From an uncultured Candidatus Competibacteraceae bacterium (GTDB taxonomy: Bacteria > Pseudomonadota > Gammaproteobacteria > Competibacterales > Competibacteraceae), in the NCBI GenBank assembly GCA_937960715.1, contig CALGOO010000075.1, positions 1 to 30,004 of the forward strand: a stretch of 30,004 nt of DNA. The letters are read 5' to 3'. Shown here piece after piece: positions 1 to 7,513 of the stretch (position 1 is its first letter; each line of letters begins with the position of its first letter). Under the pieces are notes generated by a model. The model had not been told where the DNA came from. It worked only from the letters and a program-made list of their open reading frames with translations, and made no database searches. The translations under genes and the position numbers were made by a program.

Positions 1-102
1 TGATTAGCTTGCGATTGGTCGGGATGGAAGGTTCGATTCAATAGTCGCCGGCATCGGGAAAACGCCGGAACTGGGTATCGTAATCAAATCTCGCGGATGC
101 CT

Positions 103-549
103 CTAGGGCAGAACGCGCAGATTGACGACGAATCGTTCGGTCACCGAGGCGTTGCCTTCCCAGAACCGCCAGTACTTGAGCTTGAGCGCGACCTCGCCGG
201 GTTGGCGGGCGGTGAAAACGAAGGCGCGCTGGCCGCGCACCCCGATGGATCCCTCCTCGGGCGGAGTGTAACCGGTGCTACCCAGTGCCAGAACGCGGCT
301 GTCGGTCTCGTCAATGACCCAAGTGTAACCGGTCGTGGGATTCTCCGGCAACCGCACGACCAGGCGCTCGCCCACTCGAAGCTCGGCGATTCGATTGTTG
401 TCGGCGCGAGCAAGGACCAATGATCCATCCTCTCGGATACCGGCGGGTGGCGGCGGGGGTGGGTCGCCCTTGGCGGCGCAACCAACCGCCAGCAGCACGA
501 CCAGCGCCAGCGCGGTCGAACGAGCGGGAAACGACGGGAATCTACGCAT
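103..549 (-). CDS. Chagasin-like (I42) cysteine peptidase inhibitor, lipoprotein
   Basis: A 148-residue protein predicted to be a secreted or lipid-anchored inhibitor of papain-family cysteine peptidases. The N-terminus is a hydrophobic signal ending in LAVGC (Cys24), a plausible though not ideal lipobox, followed by a Pro-rich spacer. The mature domain shows the three inhibitory loops expected of the chagasin family: NPTTGY (near residues 70-75), the GxxG-type loop GVRGQRAF, and YWRFW where the family usually has RPW. Replacement of that Pro by Phe is the only departure I see. The length fits bacterial I42 proteins. No strong Shine-Dalgarno is visible before the ATG at 549. The gene stands alone, next to a region of gene debris. 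The target peptidase cannot be deduced from the window. Confidence 0.85.
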   Translation of the reverse strand: MRRFPSFPARSTALALVVLLAVGCAAKGDPPPPPPAGIREDGSLVLARADNNRIAELRVGERLVVRLPENPTTGYTWVIDETDSRVLALGSTGYTPPEEGSIGVRGQRAFVFTARQPGEVALKLKYWRFWEGNASVTERFVVNLRVLP

Positions 550-775
550 GATGGGTCATGAGAGCTTGGAGCTTGTCGAGTGAAGGGTGAACGATGAGCC
601 GCTGGGGAAATGGGCGCGAACACGCTTCGAACCGCGACAGTTTCGCGCGATGTCGGGCGCCGTTCAATGTCGTTTTCTCCGCCCAATATCGACCACCACG
701 TCCTCAGGGCTGTTCAACGCTTCTCAACTAATTAATTCTATAGGTTATTTCAGACAGTAGGATGGGCCGACGCTG

Positions 776-943
776 TTGCCGACCTTTCTCGCCGCGATTC
801 CCGATCACCGCCGTCCTCAAGGTCGGCGGTATGGCTTGGAGCACCTGCTGTCGTTCAGCATTCTGGCGATCTTGTCGGACGCCACGTCGTACCGCAAGAT
901 CCAACGGTTCATCGAGGCCAGGCTGTCGCAACTGAACGCGCTC
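776..943 (+). pseudogene. ISAs1-type transposase N-terminal fragment
   Basis: About 56 codons that match the conserved N-terminal domain of ISAs1/H-repeat transposases (the DDE_Tnp_1-associated domain): an IPDHRRPQGRRY block, then a hydrophobic stretch with LSFSILAILSDATSY and RKIQRFIEARL. The catalytic DDE domain that should follow is missing. Instead the reading frame runs without a stop into a copy of the rluE 3' end at about 944. The frame opens with a TTG at 776; any original start may lie upstream. No flanking inverted repeats or target duplications were recognised. This is a dead remnant of a former insertion. Confidence 0.7.
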
Positions 944-1066
944 CGTCAGGTTCGGTGGATGACCGCCGCCGTCGGCCATCCGACCCTGCGCCTGATCCGC
1001 TGCTGGATCGGCGACTGGACGCTGGAGGGACTGGCGCCCGGCCAGTGGCGGGAACTGGCCATCACC
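944..1066 (+). pseudogene. Duplicated 3' fragment of rluE
   Basis: This segment reproduces about 40 codons of the C-terminus of the RluE-type pseudouridine synthase encoded intact at 14137-14706. Shared blocks include MTAAVGHPTLRL, IGDWTL and GLAPGQW. The DNA is nearly identical over most of the stretch, with mainly scattered single-base differences. Similarity begins sharply at cgtcaggttcgg and stops just after the codons for LAIT. The piece is fused in frame behind the transposase fragment, so one open frame (776-1147) now encodes a chimera. It lacks the catalytic domain and cannot be a functional synthase. Confidence 0.75.
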
Positions 1067-1091
1067 ATGCCGATGCGTTTCCGCCGGCTCC

Positions 1092-1165
1092 CCCGTGCCG
1101 ACGGTCATCCTTGGCCACCCCACGCCCAGCAACAATCCCGGCAGTAGTCTTTCAAGTCCGTTCAT
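1092..1165 (-). pseudogene. Orphan leader fragment of the SPOR-protein family
   Basis: Read on the minus strand from the ATG at 1165, this piece encodes a leader with LLLGVGWP that aligns codon by codon with the first 23 residues of the exported SPOR-type protein at 4223-4927 (LVLLGVGWP). The DNA alignment extends over about 70 bases with one small indel. The frame continues into the antisense of the rluE fragment, so only the signal-peptide part survives. It indicates that a third member of this exported family was once present or was partly copied here. Confidence 0.55.
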
Positions 1166-1239
1166 CCTACGACGCGCATCGGGCCGAGATCGAGACGTAC
1201 ATCGCCGCCGAGAGCATTTTGGCCGGGCAACATGTCTGA
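1162..1239 (+). pseudogene. Possible C-terminal tail of a DUF433-like antitoxin
   Basis: The reading frame ending in TGA at 1237-1239 contains SYDAHRAEIETYIAAE, which resembles the usual last helix of DUF433 antitoxin-like proteins (a Tyr-rich turn followed by HRAEID-type and acidic residues). No upstream part of such a gene exists in the same frame; it abuts the other gene fragments. The match is short and from memory, so this is a weak call. It may be chance. Confidence 0.22.
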
Positions 1240-1279
1240 ACTCCGCCCGCGCCTGAAAGCCCGATGAAGTCAACTTCTC

Positions 1280-1397
1280 GTTCCCACGCACCGGCGTGAG
1301 AATACCGTCGAGCCGCTCCAGCGGTAAGAGTCCAGGGGCATGACGTGGACACTGGAGCGTCTGGACTGGCTCCCACGCTGGAGCGTGGGAGCCAGAT
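1280..1397. repeat. Dispersed palindromic intergenic repeat, copy 1
   Basis: Contains a perfect 13-bp stem with a 4-nt loop (1366-1378 pairing with 1383-1395), preceded by a second pairing between cgctccag (near 1315) and ctggagcg (near 1352). The block cgctccagcggtaagagtcc and the terminal hairpin recur at 4119-4214. The repeat lies directly 3' of the PilP-domain gene on the minus strand and may act as a transcript end or mRNA stabiliser, but it has no T-run. Confidence 0.8.
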
Positions 1398-1425
1398 GAG
1401 CCAGACCAGTAACGATCTTTTGTGT

Positions 1426-2037
1426 CTATTGGGTCAGCGATAGAAACGCATCACGTTCCTGCCAACGTCCGAGTCCATCCGAGATGATCTCCTTCAGTTC
1501 AATCCGCCGCTCTGTAACACTGATGATCTTGCCGTAGTTAGTGCCCAAGTAATTGTTTTTCCCAACCCGATGCACAACATTATCGGGAGCTAGAACCAGA
1601 GCCCACAGTTCGCCGCCCATAGGGACGGTCCCCATCATCTTCAGCGAACCCAGCGAATACTTCTCTAACTCCTCGCGTGCCCGGCTAGGGTCAGGACGTG
1701 ACTTATCGATGTCAGATATTGCCGTTGCCGGCCGAGGTTCCGATTCCAGCCGCGCCCGCGCCATTTTCGCGTACCGACCTTTCGGGTACTCCTCCAGATA
1801 CGCCCGAAAACACGCCGCCGTCCCGCATTTCTCCGCCGACTTCCAGGCTTCGTGGTCATAATTCACCGTTGGCGCGGGTTTGGGCGTGGGCTTTGAGACT
1901 GGGGCTGGTTTCTCCTCCCGCATATATATTTCCATCCGCCGGCGCACTTCTTCCGGGTCGGGTTCCGCGCCCCAAGCCCCCAAGCCTATTAGCCCCAGCG
2001 CCATCCCCCATCCGATCCAACTCCACCCGCTTCGCAT
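1426..2037 (-). CDS. Exported protein with shared repeat module and PilP-like C-terminal domain
   Basis: About 203 residues. I chose the ATG at 2037 because AAGG lies at a suitable distance upstream and it begins directly with a signal peptide (hydrophobic GMALGLIGLGAWG); an in-frame TTG at 2061 would add eight residues. After the signal come an acidic/basic helix (EEVRRRMEIYMREE), a Lys-Pro linker, and a module with AWKSAEKCGTAACF and YLEEYPKGRY, of the kind seen in exported proteins linked to Ser/Thr kinases. The last 75 or so residues (GELWALVLAPDNVVHRV, NYLGTNYGKI, DGLGRWQER) closely resemble the beta-domain of the type IV pilus lipoprotein PilP. No lipobox and no other pilus gene are visible. 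The kinase gene ends about 30 bases upstream, so the two are probably co-transcribed. The role is unknown. Confidence 0.8.
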   Translation of the reverse strand: MRSGWSWIGWGMALGLIGLGAWGAEPDPEEVRRRMEIYMREEKPAPVSKPTPKPAPTVNYDHEAWKSAEKCGTAACFRAYLEEYPKGRYAKMARARLESEPRPATAISDIDKSRPDPSRAREELEKYSLGSLKMMGTVPMGGELWALVLAPDNVVHRVGKNNYLGTNYGKIISVTERRIELKEIISDGLGRWQERDAFLSLTQ

Positions 2038-2068
2038 CGTCGTTACCCTTATTTTCTTCAACGGTGTT

Positions 2069-4015
2069 TTATCGCCCGCGCGCCAGCCGTTCCCGCAGCG
2101 CCTGGTATTCAGGACTCTGCGGGTCCCACTGCTTTAGATCGTTCAGCACCCGCTCGGCCAGCGTCGGTTGGCCCTGCTCCAAAAACAGCAGCGCCGTGGC
2201 TTGCATGACTGTGGTTTGTTCGCGCCGGAACGTTTCTACTCGGCCCTCCCGATCCGCCGCCTTCGCATCCTCCAGCGCCCGCCGCGCTGCCGGAATCCTG
2301 CGCGCTTCCAGCAGCTTCTTGACTACCGCCAGCTGCAGCTCCAGTTCCTTCTGGCGGGCGATGTCCGCAGCAGTCGGCGGCGGCGCGACGGGCACGACGG
2401 GTAGGGACACCGGTGGGTTCGGTTGCAGCACGATTGCCACTTCCTGCACGCCGGCCACCAGCGTGCGCCACCCACGGTAGGTTTGATAACCGGGGGCGCT
2501 CACTTCCAGATCGAAGTCGCCGGGCGTCAGTTCGATCCCGTCCCGATACGCGTGGCCGATGTTCATGATCCGGATTTGGGCGGTCGCTGGCGTCGGCTTG
2601 ATCGTCAGATAGGCGCGCGGCTCCACGACGGGCGGCGCGACGATTGGCGGCGATTGCACGACCGGCGGCGTGACTACGGGCGGGGCTATTACCACCGGCG
2701 GGACTGGCGGCGGGGAAACTCCAGATTTCCACCAGAGCCACCCGCCCAGCCCGGCCAACCCGATCACCGCAAGCGCCACCCGCGCGGTCCGTCGCTTTGG
2801 CGGGGTAGACCGTTCTGGAACCGCGTTGGGTTTGGGCGGTGCTTTTGGCGGTTCGGGCGCCGGTTTCGGCTTCGGCGGTTCGGGCGCGACTTTGGGCTCG
2901 GGCGACGGGGTCGGCAGCGGCTTGATCGGCGGTTCGGGCGCCACGGCTGGCTTGGGCGGCAGCGGGCGGGTGGGCCCCTCCGCCGTCAGCACCGCTTCCA
3001 GTGGCTGTTTGAATTCCGCCATGGATTGAAAACGCTGGTCCGGTTCTACCGCCAAGGCCCGCCGCAGCGCCGCATCCAGCGCGAGCGGTAGGTCGGGAAC
3101 CCAATGCCGGGCCGGTTGCAGCGGATCCGGCTGCCGGAGCAACTCGTTCTGTTTCCGCTCCAGCGCCGACGGCAGCCGCCGCGCGGTCAGCATGAGGTAC
3201 AGCGTCGCCGCCGCGCCGTAGACATCGGTCCACGGTCCCTGCCGGTTCAGGTGGCCTTGCAGGTATTGTTCGTAGGGGGCGTAGCCTTCGGAAAAGATCA
3301 GCAGACTGCGGGTGTGGGTGCCGGTCACTTGCCGCGCCGAGCCGAAGTCCAACACGATCAGTTCGTCATCCTGGGTCAGGTACAGGTTACCGGGCTTGAG
3401 GTCGCGGTGCATGAACCCGGCCTGATGCACTTTCCGCAAACCGTCCAACACCGGCAACAGCAGCTTGAGCGCCCGCCGCCACGGGATCTGAACCCCGGCC
3501 TGGCCCTTGGGCGGTTTCAGATGCCGCGCCAGATCCTCGCCTTCGTAGTAGTCCATCACCAGATAGGCGGTGTCGTTCAGTTCGAAGTAGTTGAGCACCC
3601 GTACCAGATGCGGATGGCGCAACTGCGCCACCGTTTGCGCTTCCTGCAGGAAGGTGCGCAGCCCGTAGTGGAACAGCTCTTCGTGGTCATGGGCGTTGAG
3701 CACCACCGTCTTGCGGTCGGTCGAGCGCCCGACCAGTTCACTCGGGTAGTACTCCTTGATCGCCACCTTCATCTTCAGAGTCACGTCGAAGCCGCGATAG
3801 GTGATCCCGAACCCGCCCTGGCCCAGCTTTTCCCCGACCACGTAGCCCTTCAGTTGGGTCCCGACCGGCAGCAGCGCTGCGGAACGCCCTTCCAGGCCGG
3901 CGCGGTAATGGCAAATCGGGCATACCCCGGCCACATCCCACTCGCGCGGGTGAAAACAGCCCGGACAGGTCACCTCGACCGGCTGGGCGCGGGTTTCTTC
4001 CGATGGCGCGGTCAT
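2069..4015 (-). CDS. Transmembrane Ser/Thr protein kinase with zinc ribbon and PEGA domain
   Basis: About 648 residues from the ATG at 4015, which has GGGAG 10 bases upstream; the TTG at 4024 lies too close to that site. Domains in order: a four-Cys zinc ribbon (Cys17, 20, 32, 35); a Hanks-type kinase domain at about 57-343 with the Gly loop GQGGFGITY, Lys87 in VAIKEYYP, HRDLKPGN (Asp205) and DFGSAR (Asp223); a long Pro/Glu/Lys linker; one membrane segment near 411-429; a Pro/Val-rich stretch; a PEGA domain at about 468-535; and an Ala/Leu/Glu-rich helical tail resembling TPRs. All key catalytic residues are present, so it should be active. It is predicted to phosphorylate cytoplasmic targets while its PEGA/tail region senses something in the periplasm. 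Flanking exported proteins are candidate partners. Confidence 0.92.
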   Translation of the reverse strand: MTAPSEETRAQPVEVTCPGCFHPREWDVAGVCPICHYRAGLEGRSAALLPVGTQLKGYVVGEKLGQGGFGITYRGFDVTLKMKVAIKEYYPSELVGRSTDRKTVVLNAHDHEELFHYGLRTFLQEAQTVAQLRHPHLVRVLNYFELNDTAYLVMDYYEGEDLARHLKPPKGQAGVQIPWRRALKLLLPVLDGLRKVHQAGFMHRDLKPGNLYLTQDDELIVLDFGSARQVTGTHTRSLLIFSEGYAPYEQYLQGHLNRQGPWTDVYGAAATLYLMLTARRLPSALERKQNELLRQPDPLQPARHWVPDLPLALDAALRRALAVEPDQRFQSMAEFKQPLEAVLTAEGPTRPLPPKPAVAPEPPIKPLPTPSPEPKVAPEPPKPKPAPEPPKAPPKPNAVPERSTPPKRRTARVALAVIGLAGLGGWLWWKSGVSPPPVPPVVIAPPVVTPPVVQSPPIVAPPVVEPRAYLTIKPTPATAQIRIMNIGHAYRDGIELTPGDFDLEVSAPGYQTYRGWRTLVAGVQEVAIVLQPNPPVSLPVVPVAPPPTAADIARQKELELQLAVVKKLLEARRIPAARRALEDAKAADREGRVETFRREQTTVMQATALLFLEQGQPTLAERVLNDLKQWDPQSPEYQALRERLARGR

Positions 4016-4118
4016 GCGGGACAATCTCCCTCGGCAAATAGGATGATACGGTTATCGCGTTAGGGAGATAGGATAGCGCCGTTTTGGGCGATGCTTGATG
4101 AGGGCGTTGCTGTAACTG

Positions 4119-4214
4119 GTTCCCACGACGCTCCAGCGGTAAGAGTCCGAGGGTATAGCGGAAGACGCTGGAGCGTCTGATCTGGCTCCCACGCCGGAGC
4201 GTGGGAGCCAGATC
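4119..4214. repeat. Dispersed palindromic intergenic repeat, copy 2
   Basis: A perfect 16-bp stem with a 4-nt loop (4179-4194 pairing with 4199-4214), preceded by the block cgctccagcggtaagagtcc and a second ctggagcg arm. It is clearly the same element as the one at 1280-1397, and again sits directly after the stop codon of a member of the exported-protein family on the minus strand. It lies between that gene and the kinase gene, so it could attenuate or process the transcript. Confidence 0.82.
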
Positions 4215-4222
4215 AATAGTGA

Positions 4223-4927
4223 TCAGCGCCAGATCCGCACTCGATATATCGGTCGGCCGTAAACCATGGCTTCCTCGACCACTGCATGGATTTTCTGGCT
4301 GCGATAGTAGTCGCGCAGAGCGTTGGCGTTTTCTTGCATCGCGTAACTGCCAATCACGCTGCCGCCGTTAGGCGTAGTTGGAATAACCGGTACCCGTGCG
4401 GGCGCGGATGTCATCGGCCCCGACTGTAATTCGATAGGAGCGGCTTCACGGGCGGCTTCACGGGCGGCTTCACGGGCGGCGGCGGCACGATAGGCTTCGG
4501 CACGGGCGGCGGCGGCACGGGCAAGATCAGCAGCCTCGGCTTGGTTGGACGGACTCGGCGCTGACGATGGCATCGGCTCTGTCTCCGTCTTTAACCGTGC
4601 CCGCGCCATTCGCGCGTACCGACCCTTCGGGTACTCCTCCAGATAAGCCTCAAAACACGCCGCTGTCCCGCATCGCTCCGCCGATTGCCAGGCTTCGTGG
4701 TCATAATTCACCGTTGGGACCGGCTTCGGCTGCGGTTTGGGCGCCGGTTCCGGTTTCGGTCGGGGCTTAGGCGCGGGCGCTTTCTTCGCCGCCTCTTCCG
4801 CTGCCTCCCGCTCGTACTTTTCCGCCCGTCGGCGTACCTCCTCCATATCCACACCCTGACCCACCACCCGTCCCGGCCATCCAACCCCCAGCAATACCAG
4901 TCCCAACAGCCATTCATGTCCGCGCAT
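4223..4927 (-). CDS. Exported protein with shared repeat module and SPOR-like C-terminal domain
   Basis: A 234-residue paralogue of the protein at 1426-2037. The ATG at 4927 has a good Shine-Dalgarno (AAGGGGG, 7-base spacing). It has a signal peptide (LLGLVLLGVGW), an acidic/basic helix (MEEVRRRAEKYEREAAEEA), a Lys-Pro linker, and the same module with AWQSAERCGTAACF and YLEEYPKGRY, whose DNA is close to identical to its partner. Next come an Ala/Arg/Glu helix containing REAA repeats and a C-terminal segment (GSYAMQENANALRDYYRSQ ... GRPIYRVRI) that fits the SPOR fold, which binds denuded peptidoglycan in division and envelope proteins. It lies upstream of the kinase on the same strand. A periplasmic peptidoglycan-linked role is inferred from SPOR only. 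Confidence 0.8.
   Translation of the reverse strand: MRGHEWLLGLVLLGVGWPGRVVGQGVDMEEVRRRAEKYEREAAEEAAKKAPAPKPRPKPEPAPKPQPKPVPTVNYDHEAWQSAERCGTAACFEAYLEEYPKGRYARMARARLKTETEPMPSSAPSPSNQAEAADLARAAAARAEAYRAAAAREAAREAAREAAPIELQSGPMTSAPARVPVIPTTPNGGSVIGSYAMQENANALRDYYRSQKIHAVVEEAMVYGRPIYRVRIWR
4441..4476. repeat. Three tandem 12-bp repeats inside the SPOR-protein gene
   Basis: Three exact copies of cggcttcacggg encode the REAA units of the Ala-rich helix. A related imperfect copy continues to about 4530. Being a multiple of three, copy-number change would alter helix length without breaking the frame. Confidence 0.9.
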
Positions 4928-5110
4928 CGCTCAACCCCCTTGATTGCTCCGCAGCTTTATCCACCTTCACCCCGCCCGCTGTTCCAAGCCGATATTTTCT
5001 ACAAATCCAACCGTTCACTCCCCCTCCCAGCGGAAGAGTGCTGAAGGGAAAAGTCTGAACACCGCGGGCGCCGATCCGCTCCTTGCCTGGCGCCCCCCCA
5101 ACAGCGATGC

Positions 5111-5116
5111 TATAGT
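5111..5116 (+). promoter_or_regulatory. Possible -10 element upstream of miaB
   Basis: TATAGT lies 31 bases before the miaB ATG, in the 220-bp gap between divergent genes. No convincing -35 sits at 17 bases; TTGCCT is present but 22 bases away. Weak support. Confidence 0.25.
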
Positions 5117-5147
5117 TTTCCGCCTTGTTATTGTTCAAGAATCACCA

Positions 5148-6506
5148 ATGACTCGCAAACTGTACATCAAGACCCACGGTTGCCAGATGAACGAATACGA
5201 TTCCGCCCGGATGGCGGATGGGTTGCGCGCGGCCTGCGGTCTGGAGCGCACCGACGATCCCGAACAGGCCGATGTGCTGCTGCTCAATACCTGCTCGATC
5301 CGCGAAAAGGCCCAGGAAAAGGTGTTCTCGCAACTGGGGGTCTGGAAAGCCCTGAAAACCCAGCGGCCCGGCGTGGTCATCGGCGTCGGCGGCTGCGTCG
5401 CCAGTCAGGAAGGCGAAGCGCTGCGCGAGCGGGCGCCGCAGGTGGACCTGGTGTTCGGGCCGCAAACCCTGCATCGACTGCCGGAGATGCTGGCGGCGGT
5501 GTGGGCCGACCGGCGGCCCGTGGTGGATGTCTCCTTCCCGGAAATCGAAAAGTTCGACCGTCTGCCGGAACCGCGCGCCGAAGGCCCCACCGCCTTCGTG
5601 TCGATCATGGAAGGCTGCGACAAATACTGCACCTTCTGCGTGGTGCCCTACACCCGCGGCAACGAAGTCAGCCGGCCGTTCGACGCCGTGCTGGCCGAGG
5701 TCGCGGCGCTGGCGGCCCAGGGCGTGCGCGAGGTCACCCTGCTCGGCCAGAACGTCAACGCCTACCGGGGACCGATGGACGATGGCGAAACCGCCGATCT
5801 GGCGTTGCTGATCGAGCACGTCGCCGCCATTCCCGGCATCGCCCGCATCCGCTACACCACGTCGCATCCGGTGGAATTCTCCGACCGGCTGATCGAGGTC
5901 TACGCCCGTGTCCCGCAACTGGCCGGCCATTTGCACCTGCCGGTGCAAAGCGGCTCCGACCGCATCCTGAGCTTGATGAAGCGCGGCCATACGGTGCTGG
6001 AATACCAGGCCAAGGTTCGCAAGTTGCGCGCCGTGCGTCCCAACATCAGCCTGTCGTCGGATTTTATCGTGGGTTTTCCCGGCGAGACCGAACGCGACTT
6101 CGAGGCGACGATGGCGCTGATTGAAGACCTCCGCTTCGACCACAGCTTCAGCTTTGTCTACAGCCCCCGGCCCGGCACGCCCGCCGCCAGCCTGCCCGAT
6201 CCGACGCCGCTGGCGGTCAAGAAGGAGCGGCTGGCCCGGTTGCAGACACGCATCGAAGAGAGTGCGCGCGCCCTCAGCCGCAAGATGGTCGGCACGACCC
6301 AGCGGGTGCTGGTGGACCGCCCCGCGCGCAAGGACGGTCGGCAACTGGCCGGCCGCACCGAGAACAACCGGGTGGTCAATTTCGACGGCCCGTCCTATTT
6401 GCTCGGCCAGTTCGCCGATGTCGTCATCACCGAGGCGTTGCCCAATTCCCTGCGCGGCCGGCTGGTCGCCCGCTCGGAACCGCCGGCCTTGCCACAGGCC
6501 CGTTGA
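5148..6506 (+). CDS. miaB: tRNA-2-methylthio-N6-isopentenyladenosine(37) synthase MiaB
   Basis: A 452-residue radical SAM methylthiotransferase that adds a methylthio group to i6A37 of tRNAs reading UNN codons. It has the N-terminal auxiliary-cluster cysteines Cys12 (THGCQMN), Cys49 (NTCSIREKA) and Cys83 (GGCVA). The SAM cluster CDKYCTFC is at Cys157/161/164, the same numbering as in E. coli. A C-terminal TRAM domain carries LVDRPARKDG and GRTENNRVVNF. The ATG at 5148 begins the canonical MTRKLYIKTHGC; an upstream in-frame extension to 4944 has no family support. It is the first gene of the conserved miaB-ybeZYX-lnt block, and its TGA overlaps the phoH-like start by one base. Confidence 0.97.
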   Translation: MTRKLYIKTHGCQMNEYDSARMADGLRAACGLERTDDPEQADVLLLNTCSIREKAQEKVFSQLGVWKALKTQRPGVVIGVGGCVASQEGEALRERAPQVDLVFGPQTLHRLPEMLAAVWADRRPVVDVSFPEIEKFDRLPEPRAEGPTAFVSIMEGCDKYCTFCVVPYTRGNEVSRPFDAVLAEVAALAAQGVREVTLLGQNVNAYRGPMDDGETADLALLIEHVAAIPGIARIRYTTSHPVEFSDRLIEVYARVPQLAGHLHLPVQSGSDRILSLMKRGHTVLEYQAKVRKLRAVRPNISLSSDFIVGFPGETERDFEATMALIEDLRFDHSFSFVYSPRPGTPAASLPDPTPLAVKKERLARLQTRIEESARALSRKMVGTTQRVLVDRPARKDGRQLAGRTENNRVVNFDGPSYLLGQFADVVITEALPNSLRGRLVARSEPPALPQAR

Positions 6507-7513
6507 TGAACGCGCCCGCCACCGTTTCCGCCCTGAATTCCAACGCCGCCCCCAAATTTCAGGACTTGCTGCTGGAACCGGCCGACAACGCCCGGCTGGC
6601 CACCCTGTGCGGCAATCTGGACGAACATCTGCGCCAGATCGAACGCCGGCTGGGCGTCGAAATCAACAATCGCGGCCATCAGTTCCGGGTGATCGGCGAA
6701 CCGCACGCGGTCGCGGTCGCGGTCGCGGTGCTGGAAGCGATGTACCGAACCACTCAGGACGAGACGCTCACTCCGGCACAGGTCCATCTGTTCTTGCAGG
6801 AAGCCGGCGCCGATGCACTGATCGAGGCGGAACCGGATACCGATGAGGTCACCATCCGCACCCGGCGCGGGCTGATTCGCGGGCGTGGTCCCAACCAGCA
6901 GCGCTATCTGTGGAACATCCAGCACCACGACCTCAATTTCGGGGTCGGGCCGGCCGGCACCGGCAAGACCTATCTGGCGGTGGCCTGCGCGGTGGATGCG
7001 CTGGAAAGCAACGCGGCGCGGCGGCTGGTGCTGGTGCGGCCGGCGGTGGAAGCCGGCGAGCGATTGGGCTTTTTGCCCGGCGACATGGCCCAGAAAATCG
7101 ATCCCTATCTCCGTCCGCTCTACGACGCCCTGTATGAAATGCTGGGTTTCGAGCGGGTCGCCAAGCTGATCGAGCGTAATATCATCGAGGTCGCGCCACT
7201 CGCTTTCATGCGAGGTCGTTCGCTGAACGATTCCTTCATCATCCTCGACGAGGCCCAGAACACCACGGTCGAACAGATGAAGATGTTCCTCACCCGGATC
7301 GGCTTCGGCTCGACGGCGGTGGTCACCGGCGACGTGACGCAGGTGGATCTGCCGCGCAATGTCCAATCCGGCCTGCGCCAGGTGTTGCAGGTTCTCAAGG
7401 ACGTGGAGGGCATCAGCATGACCTTCTTCAACGCCCGCGACGTGGTGCGACATCCGCTGGTGCAGCGAATCGTCAACGCCTACGCCCGTTACGAACAGGA
7501 CAATCCTTCATGA
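6506..7513 (+). CDS. ybeZ: PhoH-like ATPase (YbeZ)
   Basis: A 335-residue P-loop ATPase of the PhoH/YbeZ family, which works with YbeY in RNA metabolism and ribosome maturation. Walker A is GPAGTGKT (148-155) and Walker B is FIILDEAQN. The N-terminal KH-like part contains an Ala-Val run (AVAVAVAV) encoded by a short 6-bp microsatellite. The ATG at 6506 overlaps the miaB stop (TGATG), and its own stop overlaps the ybeY start, so translation is probably coupled through the block. Confidence 0.95.
   Translation: MNAPATVSALNSNAAPKFQDLLLEPADNARLATLCGNLDEHLRQIERRLGVEINNRGHQFRVIGEPHAVAVAVAVLEAMYRTTQDETLTPAQVHLFLQEAGADALIEAEPDTDEVTIRTRRGLIRGRGPNQQRYLWNIQHHDLNFGVGPAGTGKTYLAVACAVDALESNAARRLVLVRPAVEAGERLGFLPGDMAQKIDPYLRPLYDALYEMLGFERVAKLIERNIIEVAPLAFMRGRSLNDSFIILDEAQNTTVEQMKMFLTRIGFGSTAVVTGDVTQVDLPRNVQSGLRQVLQVLKDVEGISMTFFNARDVVRHPLVQRIVNAYARYEQDNPS

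Noticed and set aside
1..102. A short minus-strand frame reading like a protein tail (FDYDTQFRRFPDAGDY then stop)
   Set aside because: No start or upstream continuation exists in that frame; it overlaps the end of the I42 gene. No other feature seen in this stretch.
5020..5075. Partial resemblance to the 1230-1335 region (cagcggaagagt, gtctgaac.ccgc)
   Set aside because: Matches are short and not in the same order; too weak to call a third copy of the hairpin repeat.
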